Shown one piece after another: positions 53,188-62,150 of a stretch of DNA of 64,000 nucleotides. A model generated the notes under the pieces. That model searched no databases and was not told the DNA's origin. It worked only from the letters and a program-made list of their open reading frames with translations. This DNA comes from an uncultured Roseobacter sp. Lineage in GTDB: Bacteria > Pseudomonadota > Alphaproteobacteria > Rhodobacterales > Rhodobacteraceae. A program made the translations under genes and the position numbers. The stretch lies in assembly GCF_947488185.1 (NCBI RefSeq), contig NZ_CANKYM010000001.1, positions 248,001-312,000 on the forward strand, written 5' to 3'. Every line of letters begins with the position of its first letter. The stretch's first letter is position 1.

Positions 53188-53635
53188 GCTTTTTGCATAT
53201 ACCGACGGTGCCTGTTCCGGCAATCCGGGTCCTGGCGGCTGGGGGGCGCTGCTGCGCGCGATGGACGGCGATACCGTCGTAAAGGAACGCGAGTTGAAGG
53301 GGGGCGAGCCGGATACCACGAACAACCGCATGGAACTGCTGGCCGCGATCAACGCGCTGGAGAGCCTGTCGCGGCGCAGCAAGATCACCATCGTGACCGA
53401 CAGCAACTACGTCAAAAACGGGATCACCGGCTGGATCCACGGCTGGAAAAAGAATGGCTGGAAGAATGCCGCCAAAAAGCCCGTAGCCAATGCCGAGCTC
53501 TGGCAACGGCTGGACGCGGCGAATGCCCGCCACGACGTGACGTGGGAGTGGGTGAAGGGGCATGCAGGCCACCCCGAGAATGAACGGGCGGATGAATTGG
53601 CACAGGCGGGCATGGCCCCCTTCAAACCAAAATGA
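53180..53635 (+). CDS. rnhA: Ribonuclease HI
   Basis: 151 residues, degrading RNA in RNA-DNA hybrids. The catalytic set is Asp9 ([16 protein letters not shown]), Glu52 (TNNRMELLA), Asp74 (IVTDSNYV) and Asp138 (NERADELA), with His128 in [14 protein letters not shown] 53180 is chosen by homology. It overlaps the methyltransferase by 8 bases and the TRIC gene by 4. Confidence 0.97.
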   Translation: MAELFAYTDGACSGNPGPGGWGALLRAMDGDTVVKERELKGGEPDTTNNRMELLAAINALESLSRRSKITIVTDSNYVKNGITGWIHGWKKNGWKNAAKKPVANAELWQRLDAANARHDVTWEWVKGHAGHPENERADELAQAGMAPFKPK

Positions 53636-54255
53636 CCCTGATCAGCTTTCTGGACTACGCTTCCGTCTTCATCTTTGCGCTTACCGGCGCGCTGGTGGCC
53701 TCGCGCCAGCAACTCGACATCGTGGGCTTTGCCTTTGTCGCCTGCCTCACTGCGGTGGGCGGCGGCACGGTGCGCGATGTGCTGCTGGACCGCAACCCGA
53801 TCTTCTGGATCGCCCAGCCCGCCTATATCGGCGTGGCCTGTGCGGCGGCCCTGCTGGTGTTTCTGACCGCGCACCTCTTTGAAAGCCGCCTGAAGACGCT
53901 GATCTGGCTCGACAGTTTTGCCTTGGCCGTCGCGGTGCCTGCGGGCACGGGGGTGGCGCTGGCGCTGGGGCAGCCGCTTCTGGTGGTGGTGCTGATGGGT
54001 ACGATCACGGGCTGCATGGGCGGGCTCCTGCGGGATGTGGTGCTCGACGATGTCCCGCTGGTGCTGAAACAGGGCGAACTCTACGTGACAGCAGCCTTTG
54101 CCGGCGCCACCGTCGCCGCTTTCACCCAGCCCTATTTCCCTGACGCGCTGGTGCCTTTGGTGTCCTGCGCAGCCGTCACCTGGGCACTGCGCGCAGGGTC
54201 GCTCGCATTTGGCTGGCGCCTCCCCGTCTACAAAAGTCGTCCCCCCCGGTCCTGA
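53632..54255 (+). CDS. TRIC/UPF0126-family cation channel
   Basis: 207 residues, about seven transmembrane helices in two repeated UPF0126 units. Signature parts are [19 protein letters not shown], the [18 protein letters not shown] loop, and the repeat [20 protein letters not shown]. Relatives form trimeric K+ or cation channels. It overlaps rnhA by 4 bases and is the last gene before the 394-base non-coding stretch. Confidence 0.92.
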   Translation: MTLISFLDYASVFIFALTGALVASRQQLDIVGFAFVACLTAVGGGTVRDVLLDRNPIFWIAQPAYIGVACAAALLVFLTAHLFESRLKTLIWLDSFALAVAVPAGTGVALALGQPLLVVVLMGTITGCMGGLLRDVVLDDVPLVLKQGELYVTAAFAGATVAAFTQPYFPDALVPLVSCAAVTWALRAGSLAFGWRLPVYKSRPPRS

Positions 54256-54649
54256 GGGGAAAGAACCCAGGTTGGACGATTTGTTTCCTCGGCCTGGGAC
54301 CCTTCGCCGGTCGCAAGGCGATGCCTCCGCAAGGCAGCGCACCGGAACCCTTCGAAACACGTGTGCCTTCGCGGATTAATCTCACCCTCAACGTGTCCGA
54401 GCCGATCAGTCCGGTCGACAGCGCAAGGCCCATTTGGGTCACTGCATGCAAAGAGCACTCACAAAGCGCCGAGCAATGTCAGGAAACTCAGGAGCACGCA
54501 TGCGGCAAACACCCGTAGGACTGTGCGTTGACTTGGCGGTTGCAAAACCAAGTACAGACACACCACGAGTGACTTTCGGACTCATCACTTAGGCAGACGT
54601 CCGGATGCCTCCCGACATACTGTACTTTGGGCTCACTACGGTCACCGGT
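54256..54649. other. 394-base gene-free stretch with candidate structured RNA
   Basis: No plausible gene is seen; short open frames here lack start sites and protein-like composition. It contains several pairable segments: ACCCA near 54270 and TGGGT near 54435, with inner GGCCT/AGGCC. The heptamer CCTTGCG or its complement occurs three times, and there is also an ACTTGG/CCAAGT hairpin near 54540. It lies between convergent genes. It could encode a small RNA; Rfam comparison is needed. Confidence 0.35.
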
Positions 54650-55672
54650 CTATTCCTGTTCAATCGAACTGACCCAGCTCCGCAGGAAGGTGTCGCGCCT
54701 GAGCCGGTCGAGGAAAACAAGCAGTCCAGGCCCCAGACGGATTGGCCGGATCACATTTTCATCCTCCCCGGCCCCGCTGACCACTGGGGGAAGGCCCGTT
54801 GCCGTCGCCAGATCCGGGCGTAGCCGCATTGCAGCAAGAAAATCGATCATCAGCCCGGCCGCCTGCGGCGCCTCCGCCGTCTGCGGGATCAGCGCCGTAC
54901 GCAGCATCACCGAGACGAAATCATCCATCTCGACAATTACAATGCCGGGCGTATCCTGAAGCCGGGCTTGCGCATAAGAGCCAAGAACGTTGTAGGCCAA
55001 TGCTAACTCGCCCTGAGCCACCGCATTGATCATTTCCCCGGAACAACAGTAGAGCCGCGTATTGAGCCGCCCCATCACTTCCGTCAGCCGCCAGAAGCTT
55101 TCGGTATTGCGCGAATCCTGCGTCGCAAACAGATACCCCAGCCCCGAGACGCGCACGTCATAGGTGCCAACGCGCCCGTCGAAGACCTGCGGATGGTCGC
55201 GCAGTAGGGCAATCAGCCCCTCGCGGTTCTTCGGGATGTCGAGCGCCTCGAAGGCTTGTGCGTTCAGTACCAGCACTGCCGGTTCCTGAGTGAAAGCAAA
55301 GACGCGATCACGCCATTTCGCCCAGGGTGGCAAGGCGGCTGTGGCATCCGAGCTGTAACGCTGTGCCAGCCCATCGTTGGCCAGTTTGGTCTGCAAATCC
55401 ATCGCCGAGGATATCGCCAGATCATAGGTAGCACTTTCGTCGTAGAGCGCTGTCATCACCTGCGCGGAGCTGGCAACGTCATAGGTGATCGGAATCGGAT
55501 GGAGAGCCTGAAAAGCCGCGATGATCGGCTCGAACACATCGGCATCTGCGGTCGAAAGGATGCGCAATTCGGTGCCACCCGGCGCCGGATATCTACGGCT
55601 TTCCTCTATCTCGAAGGCCTGAACCACGCCCGTGACAAGGCTCAGGAGCAGGGCAAGACAAGCGTGACGCAT
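54650..55672 (-). CDS. Periplasmic solute-binding protein in TctDE operon
   Basis: 340 residues. An N-terminal signal peptide ends near residue 19 (VVQAFEIEE). The fold is that of ABC-type binding proteins (TELRILSTADADVFEPIIAA, FQALHPIPITYDV, LAISSAMDLQTKLA), similar to iron- or anion-binding proteins, not of the TctC type. No permease or ATPase gene is adjacent. It follows the sensor kinase with a 31-base overlap, so it may present ligand to that sensor instead of to a transporter. Confidence 0.8.
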   Translation of the reverse strand: MRHACLALLLSLVTGVVQAFEIEESRRYPAPGGTELRILSTADADVFEPIIAAFQALHPIPITYDVASSAQVMTALYDESATYDLAISSAMDLQTKLANDGLAQRYSSDATAALPPWAKWRDRVFAFTQEPAVLVLNAQAFEALDIPKNREGLIALLRDHPQVFDGRVGTYDVRVSGLGYLFATQDSRNTESFWRLTEVMGRLNTRLYCCSGEMINAVAQGELALAYNVLGSYAQARLQDTPGIVIVEMDDFVSVMLRTALIPQTAEAPQAAGLMIDFLAAMRLRPDLATATGLPPVVSGAGEDENVIRPIRLGPGLLVFLDRLRRDTFLRSWVSSIEQE

Positions 55673-57018
55673 GCGCCGGGTCCTTTCTCATTGGGCGCGA
55701 TCTCCAGCGCACCGCCGTGGGCCTCGGCCACGTCGCGTACGATAGTGAGGCCGAGGCCGGAACCCACCACATCTTCCACATTGGAGCCACGCGAGAAACG
55801 CTCGGGCATTTGCGCTACATCTTCAGCCACGAATCCCCGACCTTGATCACAAATCTCCAGACGGCAGGAGAGACCCGGGATGAGCCGCACCGCGATCTCG
55901 GTGTCGGCAGGCGAGTACTTGATTGCGTTGTCGAGGATGTTGCGCACTGCGTTTTGCAGCAAAATCGCGTCACCTTGTACGCGCAGAGCGCTGTCCGGCA
56001 GATCGCGTGTTATCGTGATATCCTTCAGATCTGCAGTGGGCGAGAGCCGGTCCACCGCGTCGCGCAGCAACTCGGCCGGGTCAATCGCTTCGGTCTCCAA
56101 CTGGTCCGAGCGCAGGGTGACCATCGCGTGATCAAGAAGCTGTCCCGCGGACCGCGAGCTTTCGTCCACGGCTCGGATCATCTGGCGCAGGGCGGTGCGG
56201 TTTTCGGGTTTCTCCATCTGCAGATGTACCATCTCTGCCTGCGTACGCACGGTGGCCAGCGGCGTGCGCACGCGGTGCGCGGCCTCGACGATCAGATCCT
56301 CAGAGCGCGTCAACGCGGACCGCAGCCGCGCGATGAACCCGTTGAGCCCCCTCACCAGCGGGGCTAATTCGGTGGGCGTTTCCGCCGTCACTGGCCGCAG
56401 ATCGCGCGGACCCCGCCGCCGCACCGCCTCTGCCAGTCGGTTAAGCGGGGCAAGGGCGTTTTGTGCGGCGAAACTGCTGAGCGCCGTGGCTGCCAGGAAG
56501 AACACGACACCAATGGCCGTCGCCGTTGTGGTGATGCGCGAGGAGATCGCCGCCAGCCCCAGCCGGGTCTGCGCCACCACAACCTCAACCCGGTGGATGC
56601 GGTCTGCCGCATTCAACGCCCGCCGCACCACAACCGCACGCACTGTGTCGTCACGGTAGAGATAAGTACCAAAGCGCGGATCACGCCCGGCCCCGCGCAC
56701 CTCCGGTACCGGTAAGTCGTCGTAGCCTGTTAGTGTCTGCCCGTCGAGGATCACGTGATAAAACACCCGATCCTCGCTCACTGTTCCCAACATGGACAGT
56801 GCCGAATAGGGGATTTCGACGCGCACCACGCCTGCATCGGTATAAACTGCATCCGCGATGGAGGTGGCGGAGGCGGCAAGGATGTTATCCTGCGTCGCCT
56901 CCGTCGCGCGCTCGGCCACCACTCGCAGCGCAAAAAAGAACGCCACCGACAAAAGCGCTGCGACCAGCGCCAGTTGCACGACCAGACGGCGGCGAATGGA
57001 ACTGGGCGTGCGAGTCAT
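55642..57018 (-). CDS. TctE-type sensor histidine kinase
   Basis: 458 residues. TM1 lies at about 11-33, an extracytoplasmic domain at about 34-162, and TM2 at 163-185, followed by HAMP and the phosphoacceptor His248 in IVEAAHRVRTPLATVRTQAE. The ATP domain shows DNAIKYSPADTEIA and GSGLGLTIVRDVAEAHGG. It resembles TctE/QseC-like kinases controlling tricarboxylate uptake. It overlaps the regulator gene by 4 bases and the binding-protein gene by 31. Confidence 0.9.
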   Translation of the reverse strand: MTRTPSSIRRRLVVQLALVAALLSVAFFFALRVVAERATEATQDNILAASATSIADAVYTDAGVVRVEIPYSALSMLGTVSEDRVFYHVILDGQTLTGYDDLPVPEVRGAGRDPRFGTYLYRDDTVRAVVVRRALNAADRIHRVEVVVAQTRLGLAAISSRITTTATAIGVVFFLAATALSSFAAQNALAPLNRLAEAVRRRGPRDLRPVTAETPTELAPLVRGLNGFIARLRSALTRSEDLIVEAAHRVRTPLATVRTQAEMVHLQMEKPENRTALRQMIRAVDESSRSAGQLLDHAMVTLRSDQLETEAIDPAELLRDAVDRLSPTADLKDITITRDLPDSALRVQGDAILLQNAVRNILDNAIKYSPADTEIAVRLIPGLSCRLEICDQGRGFVAEDVAQMPERFSRGSNVEDVVGSGLGLTIVRDVAEAHGGALEIAPNEKGPGACVTLVLPCS

Positions 57019-57683
57019 TCCCGTCGTACCATCCGGTACCCCAGACCGCGTACGGTTTCGATGGTCGCCTGGGTCTCGCTGAGCTTGCGCCGCAGACGCC
57101 CTACATAGACTTCAATCGCGTTTTCGGAGACATCATCGGCGAAGGAAAACAACCGGTCCATCAGGTGCGACTTGGAGAAAATCTGTCCGGGTGCCGCAAA
57201 AAATACCTCCAACAGACGCATCTCGCGATTGCGCAGCTGCTCGGAGCGTTCCCCCGTCGTAATCGTGCCCGCATTCGAATCGAATATGAGCCCCGCGAAT
57301 TCCTTTTTATTGTCTGCGGCGCCGCCGAGGCGTCGCATGACGGCGCGCGCGCGGGCCTCCAGCTCGGCGAAATCGAAGGGTTTGGTAATGTAGTCATCTG
57401 CCCCCAAGTCAAGCAGCCCCACCCGGTCCGACACCTCAGAGCGCGCCGTCAAAACAATGACAGGCGTGGGGTTATCCTGCGCCCGGTGACGGCGCAGAAA
57501 CTCGCGCCCGTCACCGTCCGGCAGCATAATATCAAGCAAAATCAAATCGTAAGCCACCGTGCGCGTGGCCAGTTCCGCATCCGCCAGATTGCCCGCATGA
57601 TCCACCACATGGCCGTCCACCGCAAAGCGTCCCGTCAGCGCGCGGGCCAGATCGACGTTGTCTTCAACTAGCAAAAATCTCAT
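57015..57683 (-). CDS. TctD-type response regulator
   Basis: OmpR-family regulator, 222 residues. The receiver has FLLVEDNVDLARAL with the acidic pocket, the phosphorylation site Asp51 (LILLDIMLPDGDGREFL) and the ITKPFDF lysine. The winged-helix domain is LLEVFFAAPGQIFSKSHLMD and VGRLRRKLSETQATIETV. It lies 104 bases from the divergent tctC gene, the most likely target. Confidence 0.92.
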   Translation of the reverse strand: MRFLLVEDNVDLARALTGRFAVDGHVVDHAGNLADAELATRTVAYDLILLDIMLPDGDGREFLRRHRAQDNPTPVIVLTARSEVSDRVGLLDLGADDYITKPFDFAELEARARAVMRRLGGAADNKKEFAGLIFDSNAGTITTGERSEQLRNREMRLLEVFFAAPGQIFSKSHLMDRLFSFADDVSENAIEVYVGRLRRKLSETQATIETVRGLGYRMVRRE

Positions 57684-57787
57684 CTCGGGGCAGCGTTCTT
57701 CCTGCGTGACAGGTTGGTGTCAGGTTCCTACAGTCTTTTGACCACATGAAACGGGTGGAAACCCGTCAAGTCAAATGGGAGGAACCA

Positions 57788-58756
57788 ATGACACAACGCT
57801 TTTTCAAGGCGCTCATGACGAGTGCCGTCTTGTCCGCAGGGCTGGCCGGCGGCGCATATGCCGCAGAATGCATCGCGCCCGCGAACCCCGGCGGCGGCTG
57901 GGATTTCACCTGCCGCCAGATCGGCAAGATCATGTATGACATCGGTGCGGTCGACCAGCCCGTGCAGGTCACCAACATGCCCGGTGCGGGTGGCGGTCTG
58001 GCCTACAACCACGTGGTCAGTGAACGTGCGGATGACAGCGATGTCGTCATCGCCGCGTCTTCGGCCACCACCACACGTCTGGCCCAAAACGCCTATGCGG
58101 GCATGACCGCTGATCAGGTGCGCTTCGTGGGTGCCATCGGCGCTGATCCGGGCGTGATCGCCGTGGCTGCGGACAGTGAGTATCAGACCCTTGGTGATCT
58201 GGTCGAGGCAATCAAGGCCGATCCGGGCTCTGTCGCCTTTGCTGGTGGTTCCGCCGTGGGCGGGTTCGACCACCTCAAGCCGCTGATGATCCTGAAAGAA
58301 GCGGGCTTCACCGACATCACATCGGTGAAATACATCGGCGTGGATGGCGGCGCGGATGCAATCACCCAGACCGTGGGCGGGTTCACCCAGGCGATGACCG
58401 GTGACATGTCCGAGATCGTGTCGTTCCTCGCCAATGGCGACATCCGCGTGATCGCGGTGCTGACCGAAGAGCGGGTACCGGGCTTTGACGACATCCCGAC
58501 CGCCAAGGAGCAGGGCTTTGACGTAGTCGCGGTGAACTGGCGTGGCCTCTACGTGCCCAAGGACATCTCGGACGCCAAGTTCGATGAATGGGCCGGGAAG
58601 CTGCAGCAGGTCGCAGACAGCGACGAATGGGCCCAGGCGATGGCCGACAATGGTCTGGCACCCTTCACCAAGGTGGGCGGCGATTTCCAGGCATATGTTG
58701 ACGGGCTTGTGGCCGAGATCAACGCCATGTCCAAAGAGCTTGGGGTCCTTCAGTAA
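57788..58756 (+). CDS. tctC: Tripartite tricarboxylate transporter binding protein (TctC)
   Basis: 322 residues. The signal peptide ends near residues 24-26 (GGAYAAECIA). The Bug-type fold is shown by IAPANPGGGWDFTCRQIGKI, VTNMPGAGGGLAYNHVV and GGSAVGGFDHLK. It captures a carboxylate for the TctAB permease. The start ATG 57788 has GGAGG 5 bases before it; the stop overlaps tctB by one base. The exact substrate is unknown. Confidence 0.93.
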   Translation: MTQRFFKALMTSAVLSAGLAGGAYAAECIAPANPGGGWDFTCRQIGKIMYDIGAVDQPVQVTNMPGAGGGLAYNHVVSERADDSDVVIAASSATTTRLAQNAYAGMTADQVRFVGAIGADPGVIAVAADSEYQTLGDLVEAIKADPGSVAFAGGSAVGGFDHLKPLMILKEAGFTDITSVKYIGVDGGADAITQTVGGFTQAMTGDMSEIVSFLANGDIRVIAVLTEERVPGFDDIPTAKEQGFDVVAVNWRGLYVPKDISDAKFDEWAGKLQQVADSDEWAQAMADNGLAPFTKVGGDFQAYVDGLVAEINAMSKELGVLQ

Positions 58757-59244
58757 TGGCCTCGGACCGGATTTTTGGTCTGGTCTGTCTGATCACGGCG
58801 GTCGCGTATATCGCGGCCGCCACCCAGATCCAGACGAACCTCTTCTCGGGTGAGTTTCTGCCCAAGCTCTTTCCGCTTCTGATCGGTGGTGTGGCAGCCC
58901 TCTGTTCGCTGACGATCATGTTCAAGCCTGATCCGGACCCTGATTGGCCGATAGGCCGCACATGGGCGGCGATGGGTGTGGCCGTTCTGGTGCTCTGCAT
59001 CTATGCAGTGATGATCACGCCACTGGGCTTCATCCTGCCCACGGCCATTGCCGCGGGCATCCTGAGCTACCAGATTTCGCCGAACGTGAAGCCTGCGATT
59101 GCAGCGGGCATCGGGTTGTCACTGGGGCTGTTCGTTCTGTTCAAATTCGCTTTGGGCTTGGGTAATATCGTCGCCTACAAGGTGCCGACGGCCGCCAAGC
59201 TCTGGGACGCGATCTCAATTCTCATTCCATTCGTGGGGCACTGA
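58756..59244 (+). CDS. tctB: Tripartite tricarboxylate transporter small subunit (TctB)
   Basis: 162 residues, four transmembrane helices with a loop FKPDPDPDWPIGRTWAAMG between the second and third. TctB-family proteins are short membrane subunits of the TctABC secondary transporter. The ATG overlaps the tctC stop (TAATG). A single base separates it from the tctA start. Confidence 0.9.
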   Translation: MASDRIFGLVCLITAVAYIAAATQIQTNLFSGEFLPKLFPLLIGGVAALCSLTIMFKPDPDPDWPIGRTWAAMGVAVLVLCIYAVMITPLGFILPTAIAAGILSYQISPNVKPAIAAGIGLSLGLFVLFKFALGLGNIVAYKVPTAAKLWDAISILIPFVGH

Positions 59245-59245
59245 C

Positions 59246-60751
59246 ATGGATATCCTTGCCAACCTGGCGCTCGGGTTTTCCGTGGCGCTGTCGCCGTTCA
59301 CCCTGTTTCTGGCGGTCTGCGGCTGTTTTCTGGGCACCATCATCGGCGCGCTTCCCGGTTTGGGCCCCTCCAATGGCGTGGCGATCCTGATCCCGATCAC
59401 CTTCACGCTGGGTTTGGACGCGACCTCCGCGCTGGTGCTGATGACCTCAGTTTACTACGGCGCCATGTATGGCGGGCGGATCTCCTCGATCCTGTTGAAC
59501 ATCCCCGGGGACGAGCCCGCACTTATGACCACACTCGACGGCTACCCCATGGCCAAACAGGGCCGCGCGGGCGATGCGTTGGTGCTCTCGGGTGTTGCGT
59601 CTTTCGTGGGCGCGCTGCTGGCCACGGTGGGGCTGATGTTGCTCGCCCCCACGCTGGCACGCGTGGCCTTCTTCTTCGGCCCTGCCGAGTATTTCGCGCT
59701 TTATCTGCTGGCTTTCTGCACCCTTGGTGGCATGGCCTCGAACAACCAGGCCAAGGCGGCGCTGGCCGCCTGTATGGGCCTTGGTATCGCGATGATCGGG
59801 GTGGACTCATCTTCCGGTCTGCCGCGCCTGACCGGCGGCAACCTGCACCTCTTTGACGGGATCGATTTCCTTGTCGCCATTGTGGGGCTCTTCGCCATCG
59901 CAGAAGTATTCTTCTTCATAGAAAGCCACGGCAAGGGCTCCTCCATCGGTGTGAAGCTCGACAAGGTACGCATCCCTTGGAAAGACATCATGGCGACCAA
60001 GTGGACCATGCTGCGCGCCTCTGGTGTGGGCTTCATCGCTGGTATTCTGCCGGGCGCGGGCGCGTCGCTGGGCTCCTTCCTCGCGTACATGACAGAAAAG
60101 TCGATCGCGGGTGAAAAAGGCGGCTTTGGCACGGGTGTACCCAAAGGCGTAGCGGCCCCCGAGGCAGGCAATAACTCCGCAGCGGGCGGTGCATTGGTAC
60201 CCATGCTGACATTGGGCGTGCCAGGGTCGGGAACAACGGCGGTACTGCTTGCGCTGCTGATGACCTTGAATATCACGCCCGGGCCCACGCTCTTTACGGA
60301 AAAGGCCGATGTGGTCTGGGGCTTGATCGCGTCTCTGCTGATCGCCAATGTGGTGCTGTTGCTGATGAATGTGCCCATGGTCAAGATCTTCGTGAAGATC
60401 CTCTCGGTGCCCGCCTGGGTGCTGTTGCCGGGCGTCACGATGATCTCCTTCGTGGGCATCTACTCGCTGTCGGGCAGTTATTTCGATCTGCTGCTGATGG
60501 TCGGCTTCGGTGTGCTGGGTTATATTTTGCGCAAGCTCGACGTGCCCACGGTGCCCGTGATCCTCGGCATCCTTCTCGGTGGCAAGATGGAAGACGCCTT
60601 GCGCCGCGCCATGACCCTGTCTGACGGAGACCCCATCTACCTCTTCTCCAGCCCCATCGCGATCGGGCTGTGGGTGGCGGCGATTGCAGGATTTGTGGCC
60701 CCCATGTTCCTGCGCGGCGTGCTGAAAAAACCACCGGCGGTGACAGACTGA
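59246..60751 (+). CDS. tctA: Tripartite tricarboxylate transporter large subunit (TctA)
   Basis: 501 residues, about 11-12 transmembrane helices. Signature blocks are LGTIIGALPGLGPSNGVAIL, YGAMYGGRISSILLNIPGDE and the second GFIAGILPGAGASLGSFLAY, with PEAGNNSAAGGALVPMLTLG. It is the main translocator. The start is ATG 59246; a longer frame into tctB is a shadow. Two tandem GC-rich hairpins follow its stop. Confidence 0.95.
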   Translation: MDILANLALGFSVALSPFTLFLAVCGCFLGTIIGALPGLGPSNGVAILIPITFTLGLDATSALVLMTSVYYGAMYGGRISSILLNIPGDEPALMTTLDGYPMAKQGRAGDALVLSGVASFVGALLATVGLMLLAPTLARVAFFFGPAEYFALYLLAFCTLGGMASNNQAKAALAACMGLGIAMIGVDSSSGLPRLTGGNLHLFDGIDFLVAIVGLFAIAEVFFFIESHGKGSSIGVKLDKVRIPWKDIMATKWTMLRASGVGFIAGILPGAGASLGSFLAYMTEKSIAGEKGGFGTGVPKGVAAPEAGNNSAAGGALVPMLTLGVPGSGTTAVLLALLMTLNITPGPTLFTEKADVVWGLIASLLIANVVLLLMNVPMVKIFVKILSVPAWVLLPGVTMISFVGIYSLSGSYFDLLLMVGFGVLGYILRKLDVPTVPVILGILLGGKMEDALRRAMTLSDGDPIYLFSSPIAIGLWVAAIAGFVAPMFLRGVLKKPPAVTD

Positions 60752-60752
60752 T

Positions 60753-60786
60753 GGACGGCGCAGCCGTCCTGCCCGGCTTTGCCGGG
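60753..60786 (+). repeat. Tandem GC-rich hairpins between tctA and the AtuA gene
   Basis: GGACGGC/GCCGTCC with a 3-base loop (60753-60769) and CCCGGC/GCCGGG with a 3-base loop (60772-60786) stand back to back. There is no T-run, so they are not terminators. Similar doublets occur at 10326-10375. Confidence 0.6.
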
Positions 60787-60794
60787 TGGCTGCT

Positions 60795-62150
60795 ATGACC
60801 AGGGTTCTGATCCCTTCTGGCGCGCTCGGTCTCAACTATGACCCTGAGGCACTGGCCCGTGGCCTTGCCGCCAAGCCGGACATCATCGCCATCGACGGTG
60901 GGTCAACCGACAGCGGGCCTTCCTACCTGGGACGCGGCGTATCGAAATACGCTCGCGCCTCAACCAAACTGGAGTGGGCCGGGCTGATGGCTGCCCGTGC
61001 CAAGGCGGGCGTACCTCTGGTCATCGGGACCGCAGGCACCTGCGGTACCGACAGCGCAGTGGATTGGATGCTCGATATCACTCGCGAGATTGCGTCAGAG
61101 AATGGCACAACTCTGAAAGTAGCGGTTCTGCGCTCCTCCCAAGACCCGGACCGCATCGCGCAGAGCTTCGAAACCGGAGAGGTCACGCCGCTGCCGGGCG
61201 CCCCGGAGGTCAGCACGGCAGACATCCGCGCCTGCGCCAACATTGTGGCCCTTGCCGGCATCGAGCAGATCGCCGCCGCTATCGAAACCGGTGCGGATAT
61301 CATCATCGCCGGGCGCACCACCGACACCGCGATCATCGCCGCCTTACCGCTGATGCAGGGGTGTCACGCGGGCGGAGCCTGGCACGGCGCCAAGATCGGC
61401 GAATGCGGGGCGCTCTGCGCCACCAACCCACAGTCCGGCGTCATCCTGATCGACTTCGACACCACCGGCTTCACCGTCACGCCCCTTGCGGACGGCGCGC
61501 ATGCCAGCCCACACACCGTCTCGGCGCACATGCTCTACGAGAATTCCGACCCATTCATCCTGCATGAACCGGGCGGGCATCTGGACGTAACTGCGGCCAG
61601 CTACACCGCCCTCAATGACACTTCCGTGCGGGTCGAAGGTTCCAAGTGGGTGCCCTCGGACCGCTACACCGTCAAGCTCGAAGGCGCCCGGCCCGCGGGC
61701 GCACGCACTGTTGTCATGGCGCTTCTTCGAGACCCGCGATACGTCGCAAATGCCGCTGCCTGGGCAGATGACATCGTAACGAAATGCACCGCAAAAGTGC
61801 TGGACCGAATGAACATCCGCGCCGAAGACTTCAGACTTGAGATACGGCTGATGGGCCAGTCCGCCAGTTTCGGCGCATTAGAGACCCGTACCGGCGATCC
61901 TGTCGAGATCGGCGCCATCGGCATCATCACCGCGCCTTCCGAGGCTCAGGCTGCCGAGATCGGCAAGCTGCTGAACCCCTACCTGCTTCATCACCCGCTG
62001 ACGCAGGAGGAGGAACAGCCCACATTTGCCTTCCTCTTTTCCCCGCCTGAAATGCACCAGGGCATAGTCCACGAATTCGCACTGCATCACGTGTTGCACC
62101 TTGAGAATCCGATGGACGCATTCCGACTGGAGGTCGTCGACATTGGCTGA
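60795..62150 (+). CDS. AtuA-family (DUF1446) protein
   Basis: 451 residues. The LSR pattern DIIAIDGGSTDSGPSYLGRG is at the start, then ARAKAGVPLVIGTAGTCGTD, GADIIIAGRTTDTAI and HEPGGHLDVTAASYTALND. These match the AtuA family, named from acyclic terpene utilisation in Pseudomonas. No geranyl-CoA carboxylase subunits or other terpene genes are present. It follows tctA after 43 bases and is fused in translation to DUF4387 by an 8-base overlap, so a TctABC-imported substrate is likely. Confidence 0.85.
   Translation: MTRVLIPSGALGLNYDPEALARGLAAKPDIIAIDGGSTDSGPSYLGRGVSKYARASTKLEWAGLMAARAKAGVPLVIGTAGTCGTDSAVDWMLDITREIASENGTTLKVAVLRSSQDPDRIAQSFETGEVTPLPGAPEVSTADIRACANIVALAGIEQIAAAIETGADIIIAGRTTDTAIIAALPLMQGCHAGGAWHGAKIGECGALCATNPQSGVILIDFDTTGFTVTPLADGAHASPHTVSAHMLYENSDPFILHEPGGHLDVTAASYTALNDTSVRVEGSKWVPSDRYTVKLEGARPAGARTVVMALLRDPRYVANAAAWADDIVTKCTAKVLDRMNIRAEDFRLEIRLMGQSASFGALETRTGDPVEIGAIGIITAPSEAQAAEIGKLLNPYLLHHPLTQEEEQPTFAFLFSPPEMHQGIVHEFALHHVLHLENPMDAFRLEVVDIG

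Noticed and set aside
54176..54451. Short frames on the minus strand across the end of the TRIC gene and the following gap
   Set aside because: Overlap a real gene, low-complexity Arg/Gly/Pro composition, no start signals; the gap may hold RNA instead.
60795..62150. Assigning acyclic terpene degradation to the AtuA-family gene
   Set aside because: The rest of the atu pathway is missing; the family name does not show the substrate.
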